Shown: one piece after another, positions 1 to 12,489 of the stretch
Position numbering within the stretch: position 1 is the stretch's first letter
Layout: every line of letters starts with the position of its first letter
Source: Cocos nucifera
Lineage: Eukaryota > Streptophyta > Magnoliopsida > Arecales > Arecaceae
Direction of reading: 5' to 3'
DNA: 64,000 bases
NCBI GenBank assembly: GCA_006176705.1
Contig: QRFJ01005037.1
Location: 1-64,000, forward strand
Program-made: the position numbers and the translations under genes
The notes under the pieces: generated by a model
The model's database searches: none
Seen by the model: only the letters and a program-made list of their open reading frames with translations
Told to the model about the DNA's origin: nothing

Positions 1-80
1 AATCTTCTTTTATCACCTATTTTGGTTAGTTTCTATATACTCCCAAGTTAAGTGCATGAATTTAGGTAGGTTTCATACTA
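1..80 (-). repeat. second copy of the element's own 3' untranslated segment
   Basis: This stretch is nearly identical to 610..688, starting with the same AATCTTCTTTTATCACC. It should be LTR, but LTR similarity (to about 9505..9790) begins only at about 81, inside a run of T. An internal segment is therefore joined to a shortened LTR. Confidence 0.75.
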
Positions 81-338
81 TTTTTTTTATTTCTTTTAAA
101 AATTCATATCTTCTTTATTTTAGCTTCATTTTGTTTTAAACTTATTTCATTGTGATTAAAAAAATGAGCTTTTTCCATTGATTATTAAATTCTTTTTTGT
201 TATTTTTTAATTTATTTTTTAATTAATAAAAATATTAATTTCTTAAAAATATATATAAATTAATCATTAATTCTTAAAATTTAATATTAATTAATTAATA
301 AATTAATACTTTTATTGATGAATTTATGATACTTATCA
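81..338 (-). repeat. truncated 3' LTR of the Athila-like element
   Basis: The stretch aligns by eye with the last ~285 bases of the LTR at 8100..9790, including the shared ending AATTTATGATACTTATCA / AATTTATGGTACTTATCA. It stops at CA at 338 and is followed at once by the complement of a polypurine tract. Only the minus-strand beginning of the LTR is present. Confidence 0.8.
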
Positions 339-1519
339 CCCCCTCCAACTTAAGCTTTGCTCATCCTCTAGTAAAGAAAGAATTTAATTTAGATCAATTA
401 CCATATTTCATTGAGATCCTTCTTTACAAGAATAGATCTAGGATTTAACATCAAAAGTTTAGACAATATCACTAACTAAGTATTGAGTTTCAGAAGTAAA
501 TTTCATGGTAGATTAATCAGAAACTTTCTTAGAGTTCATCTAAAGATTTTCAGCACTTGGTTTCGTGAATACTAACTTAGCATTTGGGTGTTGATTCAAA
601 GGACAAACGAATCTTCTTTTATCACCTATTTTGGTTAGTTTTCTATATACTCCCAAGTTAAGTGCATGAATTAAGGTAGCTTTCACACTGCTTTTTTTTT
701 TTTTTTTTTGAAAATTGTGCTGAGCATCCTGGCCTTTCCTTCACCATTTGATGTGAACTTCTACACTTGACTTAGGTGCAGAGTTCTAGTTTAGGGCAAT
801 CCACATATACTCTGTGTTTTGCACTTTTTTTTTTATTTAAGCAGGTAGCTCTTTCCTTAAATTCAAGTTTCTTTAATTGAAGTATATATAAACCATCAAT
901 TTTTAGTGATAATTGAATCCTCAATTTAGCCTTATAATCAACACCTACTGTGCTTCATTAGTGTGCATGTGCAATTAGAAGTGCTGTTAGCCTTTAAATG
1001 ACCTAAGTAGGCTGCTAATGGTCTGACCAAGTAATCTGCTTCTTAACTCGCTACCATTATTAGTTAATACTTTCTAACTTTATTACTTTTTCCTAGTTTA
1101 TTTTGCTTAAGATTCTCTTTCCTAAAATATGGTTTATCCAAAAATTTTCAAAATAGTTTTATTATTATTATTATTATATATATTATTTATTTTTATTATT
1201 TATTTTTTTATTTTTTTATATTTTATTATTTTTATTTATTATTATTTTTTTTTTTTTTTCCCCCAACTGAATTGACATTATCCTCAATGGAGAGGAAAAA
1301 TAAATAAAAGGGTGTAAATTATGTTTATTTATTTAGCATGGGTCTTGAAGCTTATGATCCTTCTCCAGCTTTTTGGTCTTTCTCCAGCTTAGCCTAAAAA
1401 GAAAAGAAACTAAAAAGAATAAATTAGATTCAAGAAGTATTGGGTTGCCTCCCAATAAGCGCTAAGTTTATTATCTTCAGCCAGACAAAATGTAGTTTAA
1501 TTCATTATGGTTCTATTAA
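339..1519 (-). other. 3' untranslated region with polypurine tract
   Basis: On the minus strand TGGAGGGGG at 339..347 is the polypurine tract that primes plus-strand DNA. The rest has no sizeable reading frame. It holds a T/AT-rich low-complexity run at about 1140..1260. At 1441..1470 lies the complement of TTAGCGCTTATTGGGAGGC, which recurs in diverged form at about 12510 in the second Athila-type element, so this untranslated region is shared between the two. Confidence 0.75.
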
Positions 1520-2825
1520 TTATACTTGATCAATGTTTCGATTTAATGATATCCCTTCGATATATGGTTTAAGCCTTTGGCCATTTACCTTAAAAAAATT
1601 TTTAGTCCTGGGATCATAGAGTTTGATTGCACCATGTGGGAATACATGATTAACTATGTAAGGTCCATCCCATCTGGATTTTAATTTTTCAGGAAATAAT
1701 CGAAGCCTTGAGTTAAATAACCAGACTTGTTGATTTGGTTCAAAGGTTTTCCTTGAAATATGTTTATCATGGAAGGCTTTCATTTTCTCCTTATAGATTT
1801 TTGAATTTTCATAAGCTTCTTGCCTTAATTCTTCTAATTCACTCAATTGTAACATCCGATTGGAACCAGCTTTGTTTAAATTAAAATTTAATTATTTTAT
1901 TGCCCAATATGCTTTATGTTCAAGTTCTACCGAAAGGTGACATGCTTTTCCATAGATTAATCTATAGGGAGACATTCCAATAGGGGTTTTATAAGCTATC
2001 CTATAGGCCCATAATGCATCATCTAATCGATCTGACCAATCTTTTCGATCAGGCCTAATAGTCTTTTGTAAGATATTCTTAATTTTTCCTATTAGAGACT
2101 TCTACCTGGCCACTTGTTTGCGGATGGTATGGTGTAGCTATCTTATGTGTCACCCCATATTTTCGTAATAATAAAGTTCGAAATTGGTGATTTGTAAAAT
2201 GGGTACCTCCATCACTAATGATAGCACGTGGAAATCCGAACCTAGAAAAGATATTCTTCTGAATAAATTTTAAGACTACTTTATGATCATTGGTTCGTGT
2301 TGCTATTGCTTCAATCCATTTAGAAACATAATCGACAGCTACCAAAATGTATTCAAATCCATTGGAAGGTGGAAAAGGTCCCATAAAATCAATTCCCCAT
2401 ACATCAAAAATTTCTACTACTAAGATGGGGTTCAAAGGCATCATGTCTTTCTTTGAAATATTCCCTAAGGCTTGACACTTAAAACACTCCTGACTAAAAG
2501 TATGGGCATCCTTAAATAATGTTGGCCAATAAAAACCACTCTGCAATACTTTGGCCATAGTTTTTCATCCAGAAAAATGTCCTCCACAAGCAAGGGTATG
2601 ACAAAATTGTAAGATACTCCATTGTTCAGATTCAGGAACACATCTACGAATGATTTGATCAGCACAAATTCTAAAAAGCTCAGGATCTTCCCAAAAATAA
2701 TATTTGATTTGAGCAAAGAATCGATCCTTTTCATTCTTAGACCAGCCATCAGGAATTTGTCCTATGACTAAGTAATTGACAATATTTGCAAACCAAGGAG
2801 TCTTTGTATGTGAAACTGTTAACAA
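1520..2825 (-). pseudogene. Athila-like pol: integrase region, broken
   Basis: Integrase would insert the element's cDNA into the genome. The N-terminal part (2565..2825) has remains of the HHCC zinc domain, ending in a CFKCQ pair near 2470. The catalytic core (2079..2558) keeps the three acidic positions: Asp in GIDFMGPF, Asp in ISDGGTHF and Glu in GQVEVSNRK. The C-terminal part (1520..1855) has the GPY/F-type motif WDGPYIV. The parts lie in different frames and the stretch 1856..2078 has no open frame, so no full protein can be made. Confidence 0.85.
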
Positions 2826-4223
2826 TTGTTCATCTAAAAAAGATTCTCTGATTGATACAGGTTCACTATCTTTAACTAGGATCCTAGATAGATGGTCTGC
2901 TACAACATTTTTAGATCCCTTCTTATCTCGAATTTCAATATCAAATTCTTGTAGCAGTAAGATCCATCTAATTAATCATGGTTTAGCATCTTTCTTTGAG
3001 AGCAGGTATCTCAAGGCTGAATGATCCGAGTAAATTATGATTTTTGATCCTAATAGATATGATCTAAACTTTTCTAGGGCAAACACAATGGCTAGCAACT
3101 CTTTTTCAGTGGTGGTATAATTCATTTGTGCTTCATTCAGAGTTCTACTAGGCATAATAGATCACTACAGGACATTTGTTTACCCTTTGGCCCAGGACAG
3201 CTCCTATGGCAAAGTCTGAGGCATCGCACATAATTTCAAAAGGTAGTGACCAGTTAGGAGGTTGTATGATTGGAGCTTTGGTCACAGCTTCTCTTAAGAT
3301 TTCATAAGCTTTAAGATAATTTTCATCAAAGTTAAAAGAAACATCCTTAGCGAGCAGATTACACAAAGGACGAGAAATTTTAGAGAACTCTTTGATGAAG
3401 CGACGATAGAATCCTACATGACCAAGAAAAGATCGAATTTGTTTGACAGAAGTGGGAGGAGGAAGTTTAGAAATTAGTTCAACTTTAGCTTTATCTACCT
3501 CAATCCCTTTCTTAGATACTATATGTCCTAAAACGATCCCTTCTTGAACCATGAAGTGGCTCTTTTCCCAGCTTAACACTAGATTAGCCTCAATACATCA
3601 TTTTAATATTTTCTTCAAATTGTTGAGGCAACTCTCAAAAGATTCTCCAAAGACTGAAAAGTCATCCATGAATATTTCTAAGAAATCTTCCTATCATGTC
3701 TGAAAATATTGACATCATGCACCTTTGAAAAGTCGCAGGTGCATTACATAATCCGAATGGCATTCTACGGAAAGCAAAGGTTCCATAGGGACATGTAAAG
3801 GTGGTCTTTTTCCTGATCTCCTGGATAGATTGCTACCTGATTGTATCCTGAGTATCCATCTAAAAAGCAAAAGTATTGTTGGCCTGCTTAGTCTTTCTAG
3901 GATTTGATCGATAAAGGGTAAGGAAAAGTGATCTTTTCGAGATGGTTGTATTGAGTTTTCTATAATCTATGCAGACACGCCACCCAGTGGAAAGTCGTGT
4001 TGGTACTAAGTTTTCCATGTTCAGTGCGGACAACCGTAAGTCCAGATTTCTTTGGAACAACTTGTGTGGGACTCACCCAGTGGCTGTCAGAGATAGGATA
4101 AATAATTCCAGCATCTAACCATTTAATTACCTCTTTCTTGACTACTTCTTGCATGTTAGGGTTAAGCCGTCTTTGCATCTCTCGAGTTGGTTTGGCATTA
4201 TCTTCTGTATAAATATGGTGCAT
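2826..4223 (-). pseudogene. Athila-like pol: reverse transcriptase and RNase H, broken
   Basis: The RT part begins near 4223 with the usual lead-in (NMQEVVKKEVIKWLDAGIIYPIS), followed by WRVCIDYRKLN. It then has PFGLCNAPATFQ-type sequence near 3750 and the catalytic box FMDDFSVFG near 3650..3675. The connection domain at 3148..3579 includes IRSFLGHVGFYRRFI. RNase H starts near 3130 with TEKELLAIVFALEKF and YSDHSALRYLL. At least three frame changes occur (around 3590, 3860 and 3960), so this is a relic. Confidence 0.85.
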
Positions 4224-4314
4224 GCATATTGATGGACTAATTCCTTTTAAATCAGGCGATGGTCCACCCTATGGCCTCCTTATATGTTTTTAGAATATTT
4301 ACCAATTGGTTTTC

Positions 4315-5339
4315 CTATTCAGTAGTTAAGTTGGAAGCAATTATTACTGGTAGGGTTTTCTTTGATCCTAAAAATACATACTTAAGTGATTCAGGTAAAG
4401 GTTTTAGTTCAAGTTGTGGTGGGGCCTGAATTGAAGGACGTAATGGTTCAATTTTTCGCTCGGGTAAGGGCTCAACTTTCACTGACCAAGGTAATGAATG
4501 TGATGGTTGAGGTGAATTAAGCAGGGCATTTACTTCCTGGGTTTGAGTTTCTTCAGTGGGTTCATCATCTTGCAGTAAATCTAAGGAGGAATTAGATTCA
4601 ACTATTTCATCTACCTGATTGATTACAAAGCAGTCTTCCTCCTCTTGGGTGTACTTTGGGGTATTAAAAATATTAATTCTTACTTTTTGATTCCCAAAAG
4701 AAATGTCCATAGCTCCCATTTTACAGTTGATATTGGCATTGGCAGTTGCTAAGAATGGACGTCCTAAAATTATGGGATTTTGGTTCAGCTCTTGGGATGG
4801 TTCCATGTCAAGTATGAGAAAGTCTACAGGAAAATAACATTTGTCTACTCTAACTAGAACATCCTCAATCAAACCACGCGGTGTTTTTATAGATCTATCA
4901 GCTAATTGCAAAATGAACTGATGTGGGTTTTAATTCTCCAATCCCAAATTTTTCATAAACCGAGGTTGGAAGTAGGTTTACACTAGCTCCTAAGTCTAGT
5001 AATGCTCGGTTAAAGGTTATACCTCCTATAACACATGAAATTAAGGGTGCACCAGGATCTTTCATCTTTTGAGGTATTGGATTTAACAGGACCGCACTTA
5101 CATCCTCGGATAGCATAACTCTTTTGGTGGTTCGTGGCTCACGCTTTTGGGTGCAGAGTTCTTTAAGAAATTTAGCATAGGCTGGAACATGCTGAATTGC
5201 ATCGAGGAGGGGTAAATTAATATGAACTTGTTTAAATAGTTCCATTAGCTCCTTGTTGCGTGTTTCTTGCTTTTTGCGAGAAGAGCCTGCTTCTAAGGCC
5301 GAAGGGAATGGGGCTTTGGGTTTATATGTCTCAGCTAAT
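4315..5339 (-). pseudogene. Athila-like pol: aspartic protease and linker, broken
   Basis: The catalytic turn ALLDLGASVNLLP lies near 4960..5000. ILGRPFLATANA near 4750 is the second conserved protease segment. An acidic, proline-rich linker leading to RT follows (4315..4640). The two halves (4898..5245 and 4315..4911) are in different frames, as is the upstream gag linker. DLGAS in place of DTG is normal for this lineage and is not itself a defect. Confidence 0.8.
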
Positions 5340-7001
5340 TCATCTGTGTATGGGTTCTTCTATATGATTATCCTCTTCTTCAAATTTCTCATCTTGGCTA
5401 ACATCAGTATTGGCCTCTATCACCTGGTCTTGATATGGGTCCTTAAGAATCCTACCACTTCTAAGTTCAGATATTGCTTTGGCATTTTCTAATTGGGGGT
5501 TCTTAGGTGGAATGTTAGATGGATGAGTAAATCCAGGTGGTTGATAGACATTGGATGGATTATTTTTAGGATTTGCAATTGGTTGGCTTGGTAATTGACC
5601 CGGTTCTCTCCTCATGCTAGACTCAGCTATTTATCCTATTTGAGCTTCTAGCCTGGCAATTGATTGTTGTTGGCTTAGAATTAATTGTTGAAGTTGATTG
5701 AATTTATCATCGGCTAGATTGGTCTGTTGATGAGGAGGTGGGTATGAGGGCTGATTATAATGCAGTGGTTGAGAAGACTGACTAGGTTGTCCCTTATTAT
5801 AGGCATAGTTCTGGTACTGGGGCCTATTTTGATAATTTTGAACTGGTGGGATTTGAGTCTGAGCCTGAGTCTGTTGTGGTTTCCAAGAGAAATTAGGATG
5901 GTTTCTCCAACCAGGATTATATGAATTTGAATATGGGTCATTAAGTGGTTTGGAGTAACCTTGAGCAGCTTGGACTTGTTCTTGGATAAGAGGTGGTAAT
6001 TGTGCAGCCGTGGGACATTCGCTTACATGATGTGTTGGACTAGCACAAATAGAGCAAATCTCCTGATAATTAGAAGCTGGTGTGTATTGTGCAGGAGATT
6101 GTTGACCTAGATTTAGGAATTGATCTAATTTCTGGGCAATAAGATCGACTTTATCTAATTTTTGTGCTATTATGTTCAAGTCTATCTTAGAATTAAGTTC
6201 TGGAGTTTTGATCTCATAAATTCCTGCCCATTTTTGTTGAGAAATTGATCTTTCATAAGAGGATAATGAAGCATGGTTAATAGAGTTTTCACTTAAGATT
6301 TCAAATAAGGTATAAGCTTCATCCTCACTTTTGCTCATGAATGCACCTCCACAGGATGCATCAACCATCTGCTTATATTGATCTCCTAAACCTTCATAGA
6401 AAGCTTGTACAATTTGCCACTTAGATAGACCATGGTGTGGGCATTTTCTAAGAAGTTCCTTAAGTCTTTCCCATGATTCATGAATTTGTTCCCCTGGAAG
6501 CTGAGCAAATCCTGTGATGGCTCGCCTCATAGTATTGGTTCGTCCTATGGGATAAAATTTCTTAAGAAATTCATGTTGCATCTCTGCCCATGTTTGAATT
6601 GTTCTTCCTAATGTGCCAAGCCAGTACTTGGCTTTATCTTTTAATGAGAAAGGGAACAAGGTCAGTCTAAGGGCATCATCAGAAAAATTCTGAATTTTTA
6701 CCATAGAGCAGATTTCTAAGAATTCATCCAGATGTTTGTAAGGGTCTTCATTGGCATTCCCATAAAAAGATGGGAGCATCTGGATTGTGGTCGACTTGAT
6801 CTCATAGTGGCTAGCAGGGATATCAGGTATGTGGATGCAAGTCGATGGGTTGTAGGTGGAAGGAATAAAGTATTCCTTCATCTGCCTAGGTGGTTCTTCA
6901 CGATTTCCAGCCATTTGATTATCTGGTCTTAAATGAATTAGTCTTTCAATTTCAGGATTTGGTTTAACTAGGTCAGGTAAAAGCGATCTTCTACCATGCA
7001 T
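5340..7001 (-). pseudogene. Athila-like gag with one in-frame stop
   Basis: The open part (5631..7001, 456 codons) is the capsid/nucleocapsid precursor. It has a retrotransposon gag domain (LTLFPFSLKDKAKYWLG, WAEMQHEFLKKFYP, WERLKELLRKCPHHG), a coiled linker and one CCHC knuckle, CSICASPTHHVSECP, near 6000..6060. A Gln/Pro/Tyr-rich tail follows. The frame stays open after a single TAA at 5631..5633 and runs on to 5340, so gag and the start of pol were once one frame. The context (..AQIG stop IAESS..) suggests a Gln codon turned into a stop, which is inference. Confidence 0.87.
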
Positions 7002-8099
7002 GTACTAGTGCAATCTGATATATGGTTCAAGATATATATATATATATATTTTAAATTTTTTTTTATTTTTTTTTTAAGAAAAGAAGAGAGAAAGAAAGAA
7101 GAGGGTTCTAAAAAAAGATCCTAAGGAGTCTTAAATCTGGAGATGATAGAGAGAAGAGTTAATTTGTGGTTTATGTTTGATGTTATTTAGCAAACAAGTT
7201 AGGCAATCAATCCTGACTAAGGGTTATCCTAGATCTAGACAGCTCCTAACTGTCAAGATCACCTTCAAGCCCTCCAAGTAGAGGATTAGCCAATCAACTG
7301 GTCAGGTAAGTGTAAGATCGGTGGGAGTCCCTCCGTTGCTTGCCTTAGACACCAATTGTGCTTGGCCAGGTAAGCGAATGGAATCAATTAAGTAACCACC
7401 TTTCTTCGGGCCCAATTGTCCCTGAACCACTTTCCTAGACACCAGTCAAATTGATTAACCCTAACTTGGTTCAACTCTTAGGGTTTCTTGTCCTATTGAG
7501 CTCGAATATCCTTAAGGGTTAATGTCTAATTGATTTTAAGAGTTAAGGTTTGGGTTAATGCAGGATGCTGGTTGGTTGTTTGTGGGCCAAGGAAGGATGA
7601 TCAAATCCCTACCTTATCTTGTTTAATGGGTTGTGCCCTTAATTTGGTTTAATATGAATATGCAAAAAAAAAAAAATCCAATCAAAGAGTTCTATGCAAT
7701 TTAAACTAGATGCATGCAACTAATTAAATTCTAAAAGGCTTACCTTGCCTCCAGCAATCACCAAAATAAAAAAAAATAAGAATAAAACTAATATGATGGA
7801 TGCTCTAAACAATTAGGGTTTCTAATCTTATGATGAGATTTTTAATTAGCTTTAAGTAGATAATTTTTAATTAATTTAAAAATAAAGTAAATATTAAAAA
7901 TAAGGAAAGAGATTTAGGGTTTAGGAATGATCTCACCAAATAGGATTGAGAGTTTTGTTCGTGCCCTAATCTTCCTTGTTCTTTTCTCTATTTTTTTTTT
8001 GCAAAATAAATAAGAAAAATAATTAGTAGGCAGTAAAAAAAATCAAAGAAATGAAAAAATTTTAATTTTTATGCGTCTCCGGCAACGGCACCAAAAACT
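7002..8099 (-). other. 5' leader between primer site and gag
   Basis: No coding signal is visible. It includes a short TATATA and T-rich run near 7035..7075, a purine-rich block near 7078..7110, and AT-rich sequence near 7660..8070. The length, about 1.1 kb, fits the leader of an Athila-like element. Confidence 0.6.
8076..8093 (-). other. primer binding site, TGGTGCCGTTGCCGGAGA
   Basis: On the minus strand this motif starts six bases after the 5' LTR and matches the primer-site type usual in the Athila lineage. It would pair with the 3' end of a host tRNA to prime reverse transcription. The tRNA identity was not determined. Confidence 0.8.
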
Positions 8100-9790
8100 T
8101 GATAGGAATGCGATATTGTCGTTAAGACACAGTGTTTATTAGTTTAAATCTGACTCTTTACTTTTTAAATTAATTAAAAATTATGAAGAGAGTAGTGAGT
8201 CAGGTCGAATCAATGATTTATTTCTAAAATCTTTGATTCTTTTATTTTTTTATTATTATTTTTTTTAAAGAAAAAAAAAAGAAGAGTTTTTGAACATTAT
8301 AGTTAGAAAATAGATTTATAAATAAAAGTATAATTTAAATTATGCAAAAATAAATTTGGTACTAAGATCTACTATTTAGATCTTAGTAACTACTTGCAAA
8401 AAAATTAAAAAGCAATGAAGAATAATTAATTTAAAGAGCTAGAATTGAAAAGAACAATAAAACTTTCTTTATTAAATTTAAAACTCAGATGCAGAATACA
8501 AAAAATTAAAGAAAATTTAGAATTTTAATATAAAAAATTAAAGAAAAAGAAAGAGAAAATTAGAAGGAGATCGTAGATCAGCGTAGGCATGGAGATGGCG
8601 TAGAAGACTGGCTCTTCTTCTCAGCACTATAGCTTTGAAGTAACCTTTAACCCAGAGCTTGGCTTCCATCCTGTACCTTAGCTTTCCTTCCACCTAATCT
8701 ATCTATTTCTAGAGGCTTAGGGTCCTTTTTATAGAGCTAGGAGGGTTGGATATTTATTTTTGAAGGCAATGTAAACTAATAGCCTTTGTAATCATCAAAA
8801 TACAAAGAAATCTGAATAAAATTTGAATCAAAATAGCTCTGATATGACTTTAGTAATTTTGGTGAAATCTAGCCATTCAATAGAAATCCAACGGTCCAAA
8901 AATCATCAAAATCGGATGCGTATCAGCCCAAATCAGGTTGGATTAAATTCTGACTATCCGATTGCACGTTGATAGAGAAAATCTGACCGTAAATCATGCG
9001 TCGGGAGTCCTGATCATCGCCAGGAGTGTTCTAGACCGTCGGATCATCCCCTGGATCGAGCACTACCATTGGATGGTGATCCGTGTGAAGTCTGAAGCTG
9101 AATCAAATCCGGAAATAACCACAGCTGTCCGATCTTAACCGCAAGCTACCACAACCATCTGATGGCGCAATTACTGTTCTTATGGACCGCATGGACCGAT
9201 CGTACCATACACCACAGCCAATCAGCACCTTTGTTACCGAGTGAAAAGATCAGATTGCCCTGTGAGCCACGATAAATTTCCATGGATCCTTTAAGGGTCT
9301 AGGTCCATCACGTGGCAAGCTTTGATTCGTTGGTGTCTGCTGAGCTAGTGGTGCACACTATGCTGCAGACCGGCTGATGGCTTCTGGTCTTGAGTCAGCT
9401 AGCATGGATGGCTTGGTGCATTGGCTTGGTCGGCTTGGCTCGACGCGTTTGGATGCGCCGGCTACTGCGGCGTAGCGGCTTGAGCCATTTGAGCCGTATG
9501 TTATTTTTCATAGTATTAATTTTTTTATTTTATTTCTTTAGAAATTCATATCTTTTCCATTTTAGCTCCGTTTTGCTTCAAACTTATTTCGTTATGATCA
9601 AAAAAATGAGTTCTTTCCATTACTTATAAAATTTTATTTTCTAATTTTTATTATTTTTTAATTAATTTTTTAATTAATAAAAATATGAATTTCTTAAAAA
9701 TTATATATAAATTGATTAATAATTCTTAAAAATTAATATAAATTAATTAATAAATTAATACTTTTATTGGTGAATTTATGGTACTTATCA
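8100..9790 (-). repeat. 5' LTR of the Athila-like element, complete
   Basis: The LTR reads TGATAGG at its left end and ACTTATCA at its right, an imperfect TGATA/TATCA inverted end pair. It is about 1.69 kb. A minus-strand TATA-like box (CTATAAAAAGG) lies near 8728..8740, a likely U3/R promoter. The part near 8850..9260 contains several short repeats of the 'CCATCCGATCG / CCGTTGGATCA' type shared with the LTR at 10940..12489. Confidence 0.87.
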
Positions 9791-10939
9791 TCGGGATCAC
9801 CAACCACAACCTTACATCGATAATTTTCTTGGGTTCACTATCAATCTAGTTGATTTTAAATAAGAAGCACCGATCATAACCTTTACACCATCCAATTACC
9901 AGCTTGGACTAGCCTACATCCTAAGTTTCTTTCTTTCTAAGAAACTTGTAAAGAAATAAATATACGAGATATAAAAATTTCAGCACAAGAATAAAAATAA
10001 AAAAGAATTTTTTTGAAGCTCAAAGAAGTAGTTGAATATGAATTTTTTTGAAGCTTCACTTCTCTTCAAATAATGCTGAGAGGTTGCTTGAGATGTTGTG
10101 AAAGATAACTCTTGAATGTCTTTTGAAATCAAAGCTTAGTTCTTCTCTTTTTCTTCTCTATTTGATATGCAATGAAAATCTTTTAAATCCAAAATGATTT
10201 TACTTTAAAATCTCTTAATCTTACTTTTCAAATATTTTTCTAGCCTTTTATATTTTTGATGATGGCTGAAGGATCAATTCTAGCCTTGAACTAGCCATTG
10301 GAAGCCTTGAACTAGCCATTGGAGTGAAAATGGCCCGTTGAAAAAGTATAAAAAATTAGTCATTGTAGCCAATCCCGACATTGGGGTTGACACCTTTTCT
10401 TCAGGGGTCAATACTTTTTAATCTAGGGTTGACATCTTGTGATTTGGGATCGACACCTTGTGCTCAGGTGTCAGCACTTGGACTGCACTCAAAAATTCAG
10501 CTTCTATTTTCTATTTTTATGTAGTAGAGATCGACCCTGGGATCATCCTCTGGCATAGGGGTTGTCTTGGAGGTCGTCCTCTATGCATGCCAGTCCATGC
10601 CAATGCATGCCAAAAGTCTGAATCGATACCTTTGCTTCTAGGGTCGATACCTGGACTTTCTGAACTTTAAAATTTTAATCTTTTTATTTTGTTTCGGGAT
10701 AGGGATTAATACCTTTAGCCTTGGGGTCGACACCACCAGATCTGAAACTCAAAAATTAATTTTTTGAAGCCTTGACTTGATGATTTTTGTGTAGATTTTT
10801 TCTTGGATTAATTCTTCAATTTAAATACCTAGAAAGACCTACATCCACTCATGAAATAAATGATTAAATACTCAAATACTCAAAGTTTAGTAATCATCAA
10901 AATCAATCATGGGGTCAACACCATCATTAAAATATCATA
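9791..10939. other. unassigned LTR-like stretch with repeated GGTCGACACC motifs
   Basis: There is no open frame of note. Between 10370 and 10750 short motifs such as GGGTTGACACC, GGGATCGACACC and GGGGTCGACACC recur every 30 to 60 bases. Near 10270..10330 'AGCCTTGAACTAGCCATTGG' occurs twice in tandem. Such motifs are familiar from copia LTRs of monocots, but no TG..CA ends or primer site could be placed. It sits between two Athila-type LTRs. Confidence 0.35.
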
Positions 10940-12489
10940 ATTATCAATTTAATTATGACTTTTTTTAAATAATTTAAAGTGCATAGCTAGTAGCAAGTCG
11001 GGTCGAATCTACAGGAAGGCAGAGATTTTATTTTGAAATCTTTAATTTTTTTAGAAAATAAAAGAGTTTGAAATTAAAATTTAAGTCAGAAAATAAAGTT
11101 GCAAAAATTAAATGATACAAAAAAATAAATTTGGTACTAAGATCTACTATTTAGATCTTAGCATCTACTTGCAAAAAAATTAAAGAGTAATTAAAATAAA
11201 GCAGCATAATTTTAAGAGTAAGAAATTAAATAATAAATATTTAAAAAATAATAAACTAAATTTTATATTAAAATTAAAACTCAGAATTCAGATACAATAA
11301 TTGAAAAGAAAAGAAAAAAAATAAAAACTAAAAAAAAAACTCTTAATCTCAGATCAGCGGTGGCGTGAAAATGGCATTGAAGTCTAACTCTTCCTCTCGG
11401 CACCGTTTGTCTTAAAGCAACCTTTAGCCAAAGCCTGACTCCCATCCTTTGTCATAGCTTTTCTTGGATCAAATGATTGAATCAATTCCTGGGGTCTTTA
11501 AATAGTCGCTGGAGGGCTGGAGCCTTTGCTGCTAGGCAATGTGGGACTAAAATAGTGTATAGATCTGTGTTTGTTAAAAAAATCAAGAGAAAATTGTTGG
11601 ATATGAAGTCCTATGAGTTTTGGCTGTTAGATGGTGATCCAAAGCTCCAAAAAAATACTAAAAGTGCTCATCAATTAGCCCAATTTGAATAGGAAAACAC
11701 TCTAGCCATCCGATCGTGCTTGATGGAGAAAATCAAACCATTGGATCAATGCCTGAGAGATTGGATCACCGTCGGGAGCTATTTTGACTGTTGGATCGCG
11801 TCTGGAGTGAGCGCTGTCATCGGATCGTCGCTGGCTGGGTGTGAGCTGGAAATCGAATCAAACTTGAAAAAAGCCATGGCCATCCGATCTTGATCGGGAT
11901 CCACCGCTACCATCCGATCGTGCACTTACTATTCCCATGAATCGCGTGGACCAGGTATGCCGCAAATCGCAACCAATCACCACGCACCTTAGCTTGTGAA
12001 ATTATGAAACTGCCCTTGTATGCCATGATGATTTTTTTGTAAACCCTTTAAAGGTCTTGGTCCACCATGTGACAGCCAATGATTTGCTATTTGGTGCTAA
12101 GCTAGTGGTCTATGCATGATTTCGTGGACCGACCATTGGTTCACTGTACACTGATGAGCTTAATAGCTGGTGGGCTAGCAGGCTAGGACTGTGCATGGGC
12201 TCTACAAGCTGGCGGGCCGGCTTTTCTAGCTAGGCCGACTTGCTAGCATGCTGACTGGCCTGAGCGTGCTGGCTTAGCCAATTCAATTTTTCATTTTATT
12301 TTTATTATTATTTTTTTCTTTAAAAATTTATATTGGATTCATTTTAACTCCAATTCACTCTAAATTTATTTTATTATGATCAAAAAAATGAACTCTTTTT
12401 ATTGATAAACTTATTTTTTATATTAATATTAATTTTTAAAAATAAATATAAATTAATATTTTTATTAATAAATTTATGATACTTATCAC
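10940..12489 (-). repeat. partial Athila-type LTR
   Basis: It aligns by eye with 8100..9790: the same GTCGGGTCGAATC near 11010, 'GGTACTAAGATCTACTATTTAG' type sequence near 11140, and the ending TTTATGATACTTATCA at 12489. The left terminus is missing or degraded. No polypurine tract follows at 12490. Instead, sequence of the opposite orientation begins, so this is an inverted neighbour and not the partner of the next entry. Confidence 0.7.

Larger units (their letters stand above)
1..9790 (-). mobile_element. Athila-like Ty3/gypsy LTR retrotransposon, decayed
   Basis: The element reads right to left: 5' LTR (8100..9790), primer site, leader, gag, protease, RT, RNase H, integrase, 3' untranslated region, polypurine tract and a truncated 3' LTR at the window edge. 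The lineage call rests on the gag sequence, the protease core DLGASVNLLP, the primer-site type TGGTGCCGTTGCC and the long LTR ending TGATA..TATCA. The coding part is broken by at least one in-frame stop and several frameshifts, so the copy is dead. I saw no envelope-like frame between integrase and the 3' LTR, although some Athila elements have one. Lineage assignment is by recognition, not by search. Confidence 0.88.
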
